Source of the DNA: JBOGWP01 sp050693875
GTDB lineage: Bacteria; Actinomycetota; CADDZG01; JAHWKV01; JBOGWP01
Direction of reading: 5' to 3'
Assembly (NCBI GenBank): GCA_050693875.1
Contig: JBOGWP010000208.1
Coordinates: forward strand, 1 to 22,152
DNA length: 22,152 nt
In this document: piece by piece, positions 1 through 7,572 of the stretch
Layout: the number at the start of each line of letters is the position of its first letter
Numbering within the stretch: the first letter of the stretch is position 1
Position numbers and translations under genes: made by a program
The notes under the pieces: generated by a model
What the model was told of the DNA's origin: nothing
Databases searched by the model: none
What the model saw: the letters and a program-made list of their open reading frames with translations, nothing else

Positions 1-126
1 CACCGACACCATGGCTGACCGGGGGAACTTCGACGGGATGGTCAGCGAGAGGCGGGGACTTCTACATGGCCACCAGTGGGTACCTCGTTGTGGCCACCAC
101 TGGATACTTTTTCATGGCCACGGACA
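1..126 (-). mobile_element. Terminal end of an IS21-family-like insertion sequence (partial)
   Basis: Read on the - strand from position 126, the sequence begins TGTCC and runs directly into three head-to-tail copies of a 24-bp repeat starting GTGGCCA (50-121). IS21-family elements are known for ends of this type: a terminal TGT followed by multiple internal repeats that bind the IstA transposase. Next inward is a 7-bp inverted repeat, GCTGACC at 14-20 against GGTCAGC at 40-46, which could be a transcription terminator inside the element. No part of istA or istB is recognisable in the 49 bp before the edge, so the genes would lie to the left, outside the window. Which end of the element this is cannot be told, and no target-site duplication can be checked. 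Family assignment rests on repeat architecture only. Confidence 0.6.
50..121 (-). repeat. Three tandem 24-bp direct repeats at the insertion-sequence end
   Basis: Three contiguous 24-bp units occupy 98-121, 74-97 and 50-73. On the - strand each starts GTGGCCA, and each carries a GT followed by CC near the middle (AGTATCC, GGTACCC, AGTCCCC). The outermost unit is separated from the presumed element end only by TGTCC (122-126). There are no spacers between units, which rules out a CRISPR array. The arrangement fits multiple transposase-binding sites at an IS21-type terminus. Confidence 0.75.
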
Positions 127-532
127 CAGGGGGCCCACAGAAACCTGAGGAGTCCCCAAAGTACGGAGTTGGAAATTAATTGCTTCCGGAATCTTTCGGT
201 GGATCCACGCAGCCAAATGTGTCCGCCGACCCAGAGCAGCCGCCTGCTTCCGATGTCAGGAGATGAAGGTGTGTCGCGTGCCGCCTGGTCGTCTGGCCGT
301 GGTGAAGCGCTCGGGGGTTCGCTCCCCGGTCGGGCCTGAGCACTCGGCCCGGGACCAGGTCGAGCGTTGCCCCGCTGGGGTGGCTGTCCGTCGTGTAGGT
401 GTCGGGGTGGGGCGGCACCGCGGGAGGCAGTCGATCCGAGAGCACTGTTCGGCGAATACACATGCAGGCACGCGGAGGAGGGGAGGGGGCCGGATTCCGC
501 GACGCCGGCCACTTTCAGGAGTTATGCAGATA
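127..532. other. Gene-free stretch upstream of the dcw promoter
   Basis: I see no supportable gene here: the open frames are short, overlap on both strands and resemble no family I know. The left part has a small A+T-rich patch (AATTAATT at 174-181). The most structured part is 308-366, where CGCTC (308-312) can pair with GAGCG (362-366), enclosing one hairpin with GGGG/CCCC arms (313-327) and a second with CGGGCC/GGCCCG arms (331-351). No T-tract follows, so it is not an obvious intrinsic terminator. Whether it is a small RNA, a leader or chance pairing in GC-rich DNA is unknown. Confidence 0.5.
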
Positions 533-562
533 TTGACTGTGCTGCAGAGGGTGGAGTAAAGT
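533..562 (+). promoter_or_regulatory. Promoter of the dcw operon (mraZ promoter)
   Basis: A -35 hexamer TTGACT (533-538) is followed after 18 bp by TAAAGT (557-562), a good -35 and a moderate -10 for a primary sigma factor. Transcription would start near 569-570, leaving a leader of about 50 nt before the mraZ GTG. The -10 and the start region lie inside the phased GTGGGG boxes, so bound MraZ would block RNA polymerase. This is the only convincing promoter upstream of the operon. Confidence 0.6.
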
Positions 563-597
563 GGGGCGCAGTGGGGAGAGCTGGGGGGAGAGTGGGG
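551..597 (+). promoter_or_regulatory. Phased GTGGGG boxes, likely MraZ operator
   Basis: Five G-rich boxes recur about once per helical turn: GTGGAG at 551, GTGGGG at 561, GTGGGG at 571, CTGGGG at 581 and GTGGGG at 592. MraZ proteins are known to bind clusters of TGGGN boxes separated by about 5 bp (10-bp period) upstream of their own gene, and this array sits over the -10 and start site of the mraZ promoter. Position, sequence and phase all match, so negative autoregulation of the whole cluster by MraZ is inferred. Confidence 0.75.
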
Positions 598-619
598 CCC
601 GAGAGAAGGAAATGGGATC

Positions 620-1042
620 GTGCTGCTGGGCGAGTTCCGACACTCCCTCGACGCGAAGGGCCGCCTCTTCCTCCCAGCGCGCTGGCGTGACGAGCTGGGG
701 GAGGGGGTCGTGGTCTCGAAGGGTCTCGACCGCTGCCTTGACCTGATGCCCGGCCCGCGCTTTGCCGAGATGGCCGAACAGCTCTCGGAGCTGTCGGTGA
801 ATCGCAGGGACAACCGGGACTACAGCCGGATCCTCTTCTCCGGCGCCTCGGAGGAGGCGGTCGACCGGCAGGGACGGATCACGCTCCCGCCGGCCCTTCG
901 GGAATTTGCCGGGCTCGAGAAGGAGGTCGTTCTCGCGGGTGTGTCGCGACGCGCCGAGATCTGGGACCGAGCCACCTGGGAGACCTACCAGCAACGAGTT
1001 CAACCGCAGTACGAGGAGATCGCCGAAAAGCTGGAGCTGTGA
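620..1042 (+). CDS. mraZ: Transcriptional regulator MraZ
   Basis: This is a 140-residue protein of the AbrB/MazE-like MraZ family, the DNA-binding autoregulator normally encoded first in dcw clusters. Two copies of the swapped-hairpin domain are visible: the first contains DAKGRLFLPARWR near residues 11-23 and the second DRQGRITLPPALRE near residues 77-90. MraZ assembles into a ring whose subunits contact successive TGGGN boxes. The start is the GTG at 620, preceded by AAGGA (606-610) at 9 bp; the ATG at 612 is in another frame. The protein begins with the LLGEF-type motif normal for the family. Length matches the usual 140-150 residues. The putative operator lies immediately upstream (551-597). 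Confidence 0.95.
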   Translation: MLLGEFRHSLDAKGRLFLPARWRDELGEGVVVSKGLDRCLDLMPGPRFAEMAEQLSELSVNRRDNRDYSRILFSGASEEAVDRQGRITLPPALREFAGLEKEVVLAGVSRRAEIWDRATWETYQQRVQPQYEEIAEKLEL

Positions 1043-1058
1043 GCGAAAGGAGCCGCAC

Positions 1059-1268
1059 GTGAACGGAGAGCGACGTCTCGAGACCGTCACCGCGAATCCG
1101 GGGACCGAGCCCGTCGAGCTGGCCGCCGTCGGCGCCGACGCGTCTGCCGGGGCCTCGGCCGGGCTTCTCCGCGAGGTTTCCGAGTCCATTCTGCTGCTCT
1201 CGATCGCCGCCTTCACGCTCGCGGGCTACCTGATGATCGCCCTCGCCTTCGTGGGGGTCATGAGGTGA
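1059..1268 (+). CDS. Small single-pass membrane protein of unknown function
   Basis: The frame encodes 69 residues between mraZ and rsmH. The start is a GTG at 1059 with a good ribosome binding site, AAAGGAG at 1046-1052, 6 bp upstream. Residues 1-40 are hydrophilic, rich in Ala, Glu and Thr, and probably disordered; residues 44-68 form one strongly hydrophobic helix (LLLSIAAFTLAGYLMIALAF) ending almost at the C-terminus. The stop lies 6 bp before the rsmH start, so it is embedded in the operon. I do not recognise a family. It is not FtsL, which follows rsmH, and it has no coiled coil. A division-associated membrane peptide is possible from context only. Third-position G+C and the ribosome binding site favour a real gene. 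Confidence 0.6.
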   Translation: MNGERRLETVTANPGTEPVELAAVGADASAGASAGLLREVSESILLLSIAAFTLAGYLMIALAFVGVMR

Positions 1269-1274
1269 GGCCGG

Positions 1275-2243
1275 GTGGAGCAGCCGGCATTCACCCACGT
1301 CCCGGTCCTCGCTCGCGAGGTCGTCGCCTGGCTGACCACCCCGGTCGCCGAGGCCGGGCTGATGGTCGATTGCACGGTGGGCGGCGGCGGACACGCGGGA
1401 GCCCTGCTGACCGCGATGGCGCACGTTCGCATCCTGGGGATCGATCGCGACCAGGAGGCCCTGCAGGCTGCCGCGGCGCGACTCGCAGGCTTCGGACGGC
1501 GAGTACGGCTCGCGCGTGCCCCCTTCTCGTCCCTGCCCTCGGTGCTTGCGGAGGAGGCATCAGGTGAGGCACCTGCAGGACTCCTCTATGACCTGGGCGT
1601 GTCATCCCCCCAATTGGATCGCGCCGACCGGGGTTTTCGGTACCGGGGCGATGCTCCTCTGGATATGCGCATGGACCGTTCACAAGCTCTCACTGCGGCG
1701 ACGATCGTGAATGAGTATTCAGAGAACGCACTCGTCGACACGCTTTTCCGATTCGGCGAGGAGCGGTTCGCTCGTCGCATCGCCCACGCAATCGTCCGCC
1801 GCCGCGATCGGGAGCCGTTCACGCACGCGGCCGATCTGGCCGGTGTGGTGCGGGAGGCCATCCCCGCCGCCACCCGCCGAAGCGGCCCACACCCGGCCCG
1901 TCGAACGTTCCAGGCGCTGCGGATCGCCGTCAACGGCGAGCTAGACGAGCTCGCGACGTCGCTCCCCGAAGCGATCCGCCTGGCACGGCCGGGGGCCAGG
2001 ATCGCGGTGATCGCCTATCACTCCCTCGAGGACCGCATCGCCAAGCGAGCGTTCGCAGACGCAGCTCGAGGATGCCGCTGCCCGCCGGACCTGCCGGTCT
2101 GCGTATGCGGCAGGCAGGCGATTGCCCGGATCCTGACCCGGCGCCCCGTGCGGCCTTCAGAGCAGGAGATCGCTGCGAACCCTCGCGCCGACAGCGCGCG
2201 CCTGCGCGTGGCGGAGCGCATGCAGTCCGGGGAGGCCGCCTGA
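1275..2243 (+). CDS. rsmH: 16S rRNA (cytosine(1402)-N(4))-methyltransferase RsmH
   Basis: RsmH (MraW) uses S-adenosylmethionine to methylate N4 of C1402 in 16S rRNA and is a standard second gene of dcw clusters. The 322-residue product has the family landmarks in order: THVPVL at the N-terminus, the SAM loop DCTVGGGGHAG near residue 34, GIDRDQEAL, DLGVSSPQLD near residue 107, and a C-terminal AYHSLEDRIAKRAF followed by a Cys-rich CRCPPDLPVCVC turn. Length is normal. The start is GTG 1275, preceded by GGTGAGG (1264-1270) at a short distance. Its stop TGA overlaps the ftsL ATG by one base, so the two are probably coupled. Confidence 0.96.
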   Translation: MEQPAFTHVPVLAREVVAWLTTPVAEAGLMVDCTVGGGGHAGALLTAMAHVRILGIDRDQEALQAAAARLAGFGRRVRLARAPFSSLPSVLAEEASGEAPAGLLYDLGVSSPQLDRADRGFRYRGDAPLDMRMDRSQALTAATIVNEYSENALVDTLFRFGEERFARRIAHAIVRRRDREPFTHAADLAGVVREAIPAATRRSGPHPARRTFQALRIAVNGELDELATSLPEAIRLARPGARIAVIAYHSLEDRIAKRAFADAARGCRCPPDLPVCVCGRQAIARILTRRPVRPSEQEIAANPRADSARLRVAERMQSGEAA

Positions 2244-2815
2244 TGGCGAGCAACTTCTCCCGTGGCAGAAGCCCGGCCTCGGGGCGTGGAGGAGCCGGCG
2301 GACCGCGCCCTCGCCACCTCCGATTGATTCCGGGCGGGGCTGCGGCGGTGGACATGCGAGTCGAAAGGTTGCCGGTCCCCCCACCGGCCCCCGCTGCCCC
2401 CCGCCGACCCCGCCCGCAGGGCGCCCCCCGCACTCACGCGAGGGCCGACCGCGGTTCTCCCGGCCCGGCCTTCGTGGCAGTGGCGGTCTTGATCGTGGGC
2501 GTGGGCGTGTTCGGCCTGGTGCTGCTGAACGTCCTCACCGCGCAAGCCTCGTTCCGCGCGTCCGAGCTGAGCGACAGCGTTGAGCGAGAGGAGGCGCAGG
2601 GGCAGCGGCTGCGGCAGGAGGTCGCGATCCGAGAGTCCCCCGAGCGCGTGGCCGAGGCGGCCCGCTCCTTGGGACTCGTCCCACCGGAGCGGCAGATCGT
2701 CCTCCCCCCGGCGTCCGACGAACCCTCACCGTCAACCTCGACTCCACCTTCAGTTGGGGGTTCGCCTGGAAGCGCCGCAGCCAGATCCGCGGGCGCATCG
2801 GGGAGCCGTCCATGA
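2243..2815 (+). CDS. ftsL: Cell division protein FtsL-like (septum formation initiator type)
   Basis: The 190-residue product has the FtsL layout: a basic Pro/Arg-rich cytoplasmic region (1-75), one transmembrane helix (about 76-98) and a heptad-like extracytoplasmic coiled coil (about 100-130), followed by RVAEAARSLGLVPPERQIVLP (135-155), which resembles the region after the coiled coil in actinobacterial FtsL. FtsL works with FtsB/DivIC and FtsQ to activate the FtsW-FtsI septal synthase. The last 35 residues are Ser/Pro/Gly-rich and probably disordered. The start is ATG 2243, overlapping the rsmH stop, with GGGGAGG (2228-2234) 8 bp upstream. Sequence conservation in this family is low, so identification depends on topology and on its place between rsmH and ftsI. 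Confidence 0.88.
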   Translation: MASNFSRGRSPASGRGGAGGPRPRHLRLIPGGAAAVDMRVERLPVPPPAPAAPRRPRPQGAPRTHARADRGSPGPAFVAVAVLIVGVGVFGLVLLNVLTAQASFRASELSDSVEREEAQGQRLRQEVAIRESPERVAEAARSLGLVPPERQIVLPPASDEPSPSTSTPPSVGGSPGSAAARSAGASGSRP

Positions 2816-2849
2816 CCCGCCTGCGGGCACCGACACGCGAGGTCCGACG

Positions 2850-4622
2850 ATGCCGTTGAGGGTCACCCGGGGGCGCGTTCTCTCGATGCTGGTCGTGTTC
2901 CTCGCGGTCACGGCGACGCTGGCGGGACGGCTCGTCTGGATCCAGGGCGTTGCCTCGGATCGGTTCGCCGCCTTGGCCGCGGCCCAGCGCGAGCGGCGCG
3001 TCACGCTTTCGGCGGAACGAGGCTCGATCCGCGATCGCAACGGCGCGCTGCTGGCGATGTCGATCGAGATGCAGACCGTCTATGCCAACCCGCGGTTCGT
3101 CCGCGATCCTAGGGTTGCCGCGGGCAAGCTCGCACCTGTGCTCGAGGTCGAGACCGCAACCCTGGAGGCGAGGCTCCGGTCGAACAAGGGGTTCGTATAC
3201 CTCGCCCGCAAGGTGCCGGCCGAGCGGGCGGAGAAGGCCAAGGCTCTTCGGATTCCGGGCGTCGGCTCGATCGCCGAGTCTCGCCGGTCGTATCCCGCGG
3301 GACGGCTTGCCGCGCACGTGCTGGGCTTCGTGGGGATGGACAACCGGGGGCTGGCAGGCCTCGAGGCCCGGTACGACCGGATCCTCGCCGGCCGCGACGG
3401 CAGGATGATCACCGAGCGTGACCCGCAGGGCCGGCCGATCCCCGGCGGGACGTCGAGCCTCACGCCCCCGGTCCCCGGGGATGACATCGTCCTCACGATC
3501 GACCGGGACGTCCAATACGCCGCCGAGGTGGCCCTCGAGAACGCCACTCGCACCTATGCCGCCAAGGGCGGGAGCATCATCGTGCTGCAGCCGGAGACGG
3601 GCGACATCCTGGCCCTCGCGAACGAGCCCTCCTTCGACCCCAACCGGTTCGGATCAAGCCCCGAGGCGGCTCGCCGCAACCGGGCGCTCGTCGACCTCTA
3701 CGAGCCCGGCTCTGCGAACAAGGTGGTGACGGCCGCAGCAGCGATCGAGGCCGGCACGGCCGGCCTCGCACAGGTGTTCTCGGTCCCGGACGAGATCGAG
3801 CTTGCCGGCAGGCGCTTTCACGACTCCCACCCCCACCCACGAGCCGACCTCACGCTCTCCGGCGTGATCGAGCAGTCGTCCAACGTCGGCACGATCCAGG
3901 TGGCGTTGGGCGTCGGCAAGGACCGTCTGTACGACTACCTCCGCCGATTCGGCTACGGACGGGCGACGGGAATCGATTTCCCGGGGGAGGCGGGAGGGAT
4001 CCTGCCCGAGCCCCGCCGTTGGTGGAGCAGCTCGTTGCCGACGATTGCGGTGGGGCAGGGGATCGCCGCCACCCCCCTCCAGGTCGCCCAGGCCTACGCC
4101 ACCGTCGCAAACGGAGGTCTTTCCGTAACCCCGCGGCTGGTCGCCGCGACGGTGGACCACTCGGGGGATCGCCACGAGCGGCCCCGGCAGCCGGCTCGCC
4201 GGGCGATCCGCCCCGAGACCGCGCGGGAGCTCACCTCGATGCTCCTGCGCGTGGTCGAGGGCGAGCACGGCACCGGCCGGGAGGCCGCGATTGCGGGATA
4301 CCGCGTGGCCGGGAAGACCGGCACGGCGCAGAAGCCCAATCCGGCCGGAGCGGGCTACGAGGGACACGTCGCCTCGTTCATCGGGTTCGCCCCGGCCGAG
4401 GATCCGAAGCTGGTCGTGGCGGTCGTCCTCGACGAGCCCACGCCGATCTGGGGGGGCGCCACCGCCGCTCCCACCGCCCGTGACGTCATGACATTTGCGC
4501 TCGCCCACCTCCGGATCGGTCCGGGGCCGGTTCATCCTGCCGAAGGAAAACCCCTCCCGGCCCCGGGCCGTTCCCGTGGTGGGGCGCGCTCGGCGAACGC
4601 CTCGATCAACGCCCAGGACTGA
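2850..4622 (+). CDS. ftsI: Septal peptidoglycan transpeptidase FtsI (class B PBP3)
   Basis: FtsI crosslinks peptide stems of septal peptidoglycan at the outer face of the membrane, paired with the glycosyltransferase FtsW. The 590-residue product has a membrane anchor (about 9-29), a PBP dimerisation domain (about 50-240) and a transpeptidase domain with all three active-site motifs: SANK with nucleophile Ser288, SSN at 343-345, and KTG with Lys489. A Pro/Arg-rich tail ends the protein. The start is ATG 2850 with GAGG at 2839-2842; an ATG at 2812 overlapping the ftsL stop opens only 15 codons and is rejected. Length is in the usual range. This is an ordinary active class B PBP by sequence. 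Confidence 0.96.
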   Translation: MPLRVTRGRVLSMLVVFLAVTATLAGRLVWIQGVASDRFAALAAAQRERRVTLSAERGSIRDRNGALLAMSIEMQTVYANPRFVRDPRVAAGKLAPVLEVETATLEARLRSNKGFVYLARKVPAERAEKAKALRIPGVGSIAESRRSYPAGRLAAHVLGFVGMDNRGLAGLEARYDRILAGRDGRMITERDPQGRPIPGGTSSLTPPVPGDDIVLTIDRDVQYAAEVALENATRTYAAKGGSIIVLQPETGDILALANEPSFDPNRFGSSPEAARRNRALVDLYEPGSANKVVTAAAAIEAGTAGLAQVFSVPDEIELAGRRFHDSHPHPRADLTLSGVIEQSSNVGTIQVALGVGKDRLYDYLRRFGYGRATGIDFPGEAGGILPEPRRWWSSSLPTIAVGQGIAATPLQVAQAYATVANGGLSVTPRLVAATVDHSGDRHERPRQPARRAIRPETARELTSMLLRVVEGEHGTGREAAIAGYRVAGKTGTAQKPNPAGAGYEGHVASFIGFAPAEDPKLVVAVVLDEPTPIWGGATAAPTARDVMTFALAHLRIGPGPVHPAEGKPLPAPGRSRGGARSANASINAQD

Positions 4623-4645
4623 CCGGGCGTGCGATCCTTCGTGCC

Positions 4646-6193
4646 GTGCGACTGGATCGTGTCGTCAGCACCCTCGAAGCCGGGGGCGCCGCCGCGCGTC
4701 TGCACGGGGCCGGTGACATCGTCGTGACCGATCTTGCCTACGACTCGCGGACGGCGGGCCCGGGCAGCCTCTTCTTCGCGCTCCGGGGCCGGTACGACGA
4801 CGGACACCGCCATGCTCCCGCCGCGGTCGCTTCGGGGGCGCTGGCGGTGTGCTGCGACCATCGCCTCGAGGTCCCCGCCGCGCAGCTGATCGTCTCCGAC
4901 ACGCGGGCCGCCATGAACGCGCTGGCGGCGCCGTTCTTCGGCGACGCCGGCCGGGGGATGGCCGTGATCGGCATCACCGGGACGAACGGAAAGACCACCA
5001 CCGCTTGGCTCGTCCACGCCATCCTGGCCGACTCCGGGAGGCGGGCCGGGCTGGTCGGCACGATCGAGGTCCGCCTCGGTGACGGCCGCTCGATCGAGGG
5101 TCTGCGGACCACGCCCGAGTCGGTGGATCTGCAGCGGCTGCTCGCAGCGATGGCGGCAGGCGGGGCGGAGTGGGCGGCGGTGGAGGCGACGTCGATCGGG
5201 ATCGCGCAGGGCCGGCTTGCCGGCACGCGGCTGGCCGTCGCGGTCTTCACGAACCTGTCTCAGGATCACCTCGACTATCACGGCACGCTGGAGGCCTATT
5301 TCGATGCGAAGCGCGCTCTGTTCACACCGGAGCAGGTGGATCGGGCTCTTGTGAGTGCGGACAACGTTCACGGGCGTCGACTCCTCGACGAGCTTCAAGC
5401 TCGAGGAGAGATCGAGACTTGGAGCTACGGTGCGGAGAATGCCGACTTCCGGGCCGTCGACGTGAGGTCCTCGCCGGGCGGCGCTCGTTTTCGTGCCGTC
5501 GGTCCGACCCTCGATGCCGCCGTGGAGTTTCGCCTCCCCGGCGCGTTCAACGTCTCCAACGCGCTTGCCGCCGCCGCGGCGGTGAGCCTCCTCGGTGTCG
5601 ACTCGGGCGCCATCACGAATGGCCTCCACTCGGTGGCGGGCGTGCCCGGCAGGTTCGAGCCGATCGAGGCCGGAGGAGACCTCGCGGTCATCGTCGACTA
5701 CGCCCACACGCCGGACGGCCTCGAGAACGTGCTGCGCGCGGCGCGGCAGATCGCCTCGGGCGATGTGATCTCCGTCTTCGGATGCGGCGGAGACCGCGAC
5801 CGCGGCAAGCGTCCCGAGATGGGGACAGTCGCCGGCAGGCTCGCCGACCTCGTCGTGGTGACCTCCGACAATCCCCGGAGTGAGGATCCCCTGGCGATCA
5901 TCAGGGACATCGAGGAGGGATTGCGGAGCGAGGCCCCCCGGCGCGGCTACGCCGTCGTCCCCGACCGCGCTGCCGCGATCGAGCAGGCCATCGACGAGGC
6001 CCGTCCGGGGGACATCGTGGTGATCGCGGGCAAGGGCCACGAGCGCTTCCAGGAGGCTGCCGGCGTCCGGCGTCCCTTCGACGACCGGGAGGTGGCGAGG
6101 CGCATCGTCGAGCGGCGCCGGCGAGGAGGCGCGAGCGGGTCGCCTGCGTCGCCGCATGGCGCACACCGCGGAACCGGCCTGCGACGCACGTGA
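4646..6193 (+). CDS. murE: UDP-N-acetylmuramoyl-L-alanyl-D-glutamate--2,6-diaminopimelate ligase MurE
   Basis: MurE adds the third stem amino acid to UDP-MurNAc-L-Ala-D-Glu in the cytoplasm, using ATP. The 515-residue protein shows the Mur ligase ATP loop GTNGKTTT (from Gly112, Lys116), the TTPESVDLQ motif, a carbamylated-Lys-type region, DYAHTPDGLENVL in the C-terminal domain, and the specificity motif DNPR at 408-411. In characterised MurE enzymes DNPR binds meso-diaminopimelate, whereas lysine enzymes differ at this site, so a meso-DAP peptidoglycan is inferred. The start is GTG 4646. The C-terminus has a basic extension of about 25 residues. Its stop overlaps the murF start by 4 nt (GTGA). 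Confidence 0.96.
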   Translation: MRLDRVVSTLEAGGAAARLHGAGDIVVTDLAYDSRTAGPGSLFFALRGRYDDGHRHAPAAVASGALAVCCDHRLEVPAAQLIVSDTRAAMNALAAPFFGDAGRGMAVIGITGTNGKTTTAWLVHAILADSGRRAGLVGTIEVRLGDGRSIEGLRTTPESVDLQRLLAAMAAGGAEWAAVEATSIGIAQGRLAGTRLAVAVFTNLSQDHLDYHGTLEAYFDAKRALFTPEQVDRALVSADNVHGRRLLDELQARGEIETWSYGAENADFRAVDVRSSPGGARFRAVGPTLDAAVEFRLPGAFNVSNALAAAAAVSLLGVDSGAITNGLHSVAGVPGRFEPIEAGGDLAVIVDYAHTPDGLENVLRAARQIASGDVISVFGCGGDRDRGKRPEMGTVAGRLADLVVVTSDNPRSEDPLAIIRDIEEGLRSEAPRRGYAVVPDRAAAIEQAIDEARPGDIVVIAGKGHERFQEAAGVRRPFDDREVARRIVERRRRGGASGSPASPHGAHRGTGLRRT

Positions 6194-7572
6194 ACTGGAC
6201 CGTCGAGGACGCAGCACGCTTGCTCGGCGCGGGGCTCGAGCGTTCGTCACGCGAACCCGTCACTTCCGTGGTGGTCGACTCGCGCCGAGCCGCGCCCGGA
6301 AGCCTTTTCGTGGCGCTGCGAGGCGAGACGCTCGACGGTCACGACTTCGTCACCCATGCGCTGCGCGCGGGTGCAGCTGCCGCTGTGACGCAGCGGCCGG
6401 TGCCGGACGCGCCGGGCCCGGTGTTGGTCGTATCCGATCCGGTCGCCGCGCTCGCCCGCCTCGCCGGATGGGCTCGGGACGCGCTCGACCCGATCGTCGT
6501 CGGGGTGACCGGCTCGACCGGGAAGACGAGCGTCAAGGACTTCCTCGCCTCGGTAGCACGGCGGGGATACGCGACCGCCGCCTCGGAGCGCTCGTACAAC
6601 AACGAGATCGGGGTTCCGCTCACGCTGCTCTCCGCCCCGCCGGGGACGGAGGTGGTCGTCTGCGAGATGGGGTCCCGAGGGGCGGGCCATCTCCGGCAGA
6701 TCTGCGAGTACGCCCGCCCGGTCGTCGGCGTCGTGACGAACATCGGGGTGACGCACTACGAGCAGTTCGGATCGCGCGACGCGATTGCGGATGCGAAGGC
6801 GGAGCTGATCGAATCGCTTCCGGACGGAGGGACCGCCGTGCTCAACGCCGACGACCCGCTCGTGGCCGCGATGGCACGGCGGACCGAGGCGAACGTGGTC
6901 ACCTACGGCACGGGTCCGGTCGCCTGGCTGCGGGCCGAGCGTGTGCGCCTCAACCGGCTGGGCTGCGCGCGCTTCGCCCTGGTCCGCGGGTTCGAGGCGG
7001 CGGAGGTGGAGCTGACCGTGGCCGGACGCCACCACGTCCACAACGCGCTTGCCGCCGCCGCCGCAGGCCTCGCCCTCGGGATCCCCCTCTTCGAGTGCCG
7101 GGCCGGACTCCAGGAGGCACGAGCCTCGCCCTGGCGGATGGAGGTGCACGAGGCCGGGGACGTGATCGTGGTGAACGACGCCTACAATGCCAGCCCCACC
7201 TCGATGGCCGCCGCCCTCGAGACGTGCGGGGCGATCGTCCCGCCGCACGGCAGGCTCGTCGCCGTGCTGGGGTACATGGCGGAGCTTGGGGACATCGAAG
7301 AGGCGGAGCACCTTCGGATCGGCCGGCTCGCGGCCGCGCGGGCGAAGCAGCTGATCGTGGTCGGCGGAGCGGCCGCCGGCATCGCCGAAGGGGCCCGCGG
7401 AGCGGGCCTGGAGGATGTGCGCGTGGCCGAGGGCCGGGACGAGGCGCTGGGGTTGCTGGCCGTAAGGGCCGGCGATGTCGTGCTGATCAAGGCCTCGCGG
7501 GTGGCCGGTCTCGAGCGGCTGGGCGACGATCTCCTTGGCCATCTCCGGGAGGGGGCCTCGTGGCCAACCTGA
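6190..7572 (+). CDS. murF: UDP-N-acetylmuramoyl-tripeptide--D-alanyl-D-alanine ligase MurF
   Basis: MurF ligates D-Ala-D-Ala to the tripeptide precursor, completing UDP-MurNAc-pentapeptide. The 460-residue product carries GSTGKTS (Gly108-Ser114, Lys112 in the ATP loop), the MurF-specific SYNNEIGVPLTLL and CEMGSRG motifs, the NIGVTHYEQFGS segment, and NDAYNASPTSM in the C-terminal domain. The start GTG 6190 shares GTGA with the murE stop. Length and domain order are normal. The 3' end overlaps the mraY start. No ddl gene for making D-Ala-D-Ala is present in the window, so that gene must lie elsewhere. Confidence 0.96.
   Translation: MNWTVEDAARLLGAGLERSSREPVTSVVVDSRRAAPGSLFVALRGETLDGHDFVTHALRAGAAAAVTQRPVPDAPGPVLVVSDPVAALARLAGWARDALDPIVVGVTGSTGKTSVKDFLASVARRGYATAASERSYNNEIGVPLTLLSAPPGTEVVVCEMGSRGAGHLRQICEYARPVVGVVTNIGVTHYEQFGSRDAIADAKAELIESLPDGGTAVLNADDPLVAAMARRTEANVVTYGTGPVAWLRAERVRLNRLGCARFALVRGFEAAEVELTVAGRHHVHNALAAAAAGLALGIPLFECRAGLQEARASPWRMEVHEAGDVIVVNDAYNASPTSMAAALETCGAIVPPHGRLVAVLGYMAELGDIEEAEHLRIGRLAAARAKQLIVVGGAAAGIAEGARGAGLEDVRVAEGRDEALGLLAVRAGDVVLIKASRVAGLERLGDDLLGHLREGASWPT

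Noticed and set aside
50..121. Regular 24-bp repeats as a CRISPR array
   Set aside because: The units are contiguous with no spacers and lie next to a TGTCC terminus, which fits transposase-binding repeats instead.
312..328. T-arm-like hairpin GGGGGTTCGCTCCCC as part of a tRNA
   Set aside because: The conserved A58 of the T loop is C, and no anticodon arm, D arm or 7-bp acceptor stem can be assembled around it.
1059..1268. The small membrane protein as FtsL
   Set aside because: It has no coiled coil after the membrane helix, and a good FtsL candidate lies after rsmH in the usual place.
2812..2859. ATG overlapping the ftsL stop as the ftsI start
   Set aside because: It opens only 15 codons before TGA and is out of frame with FtsI; ATG 2850 gives the proper N-terminus with a ribosome binding site.
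1907..3515. Long open frames on the minus strand throughout the window, for example 2535-3515 and 11907-13916
   Set aside because: They mirror well-identified + strand genes, have Arg/Gly/Pro-rich composition and no recognisable motifs, and are expected in GC-rich DNA.
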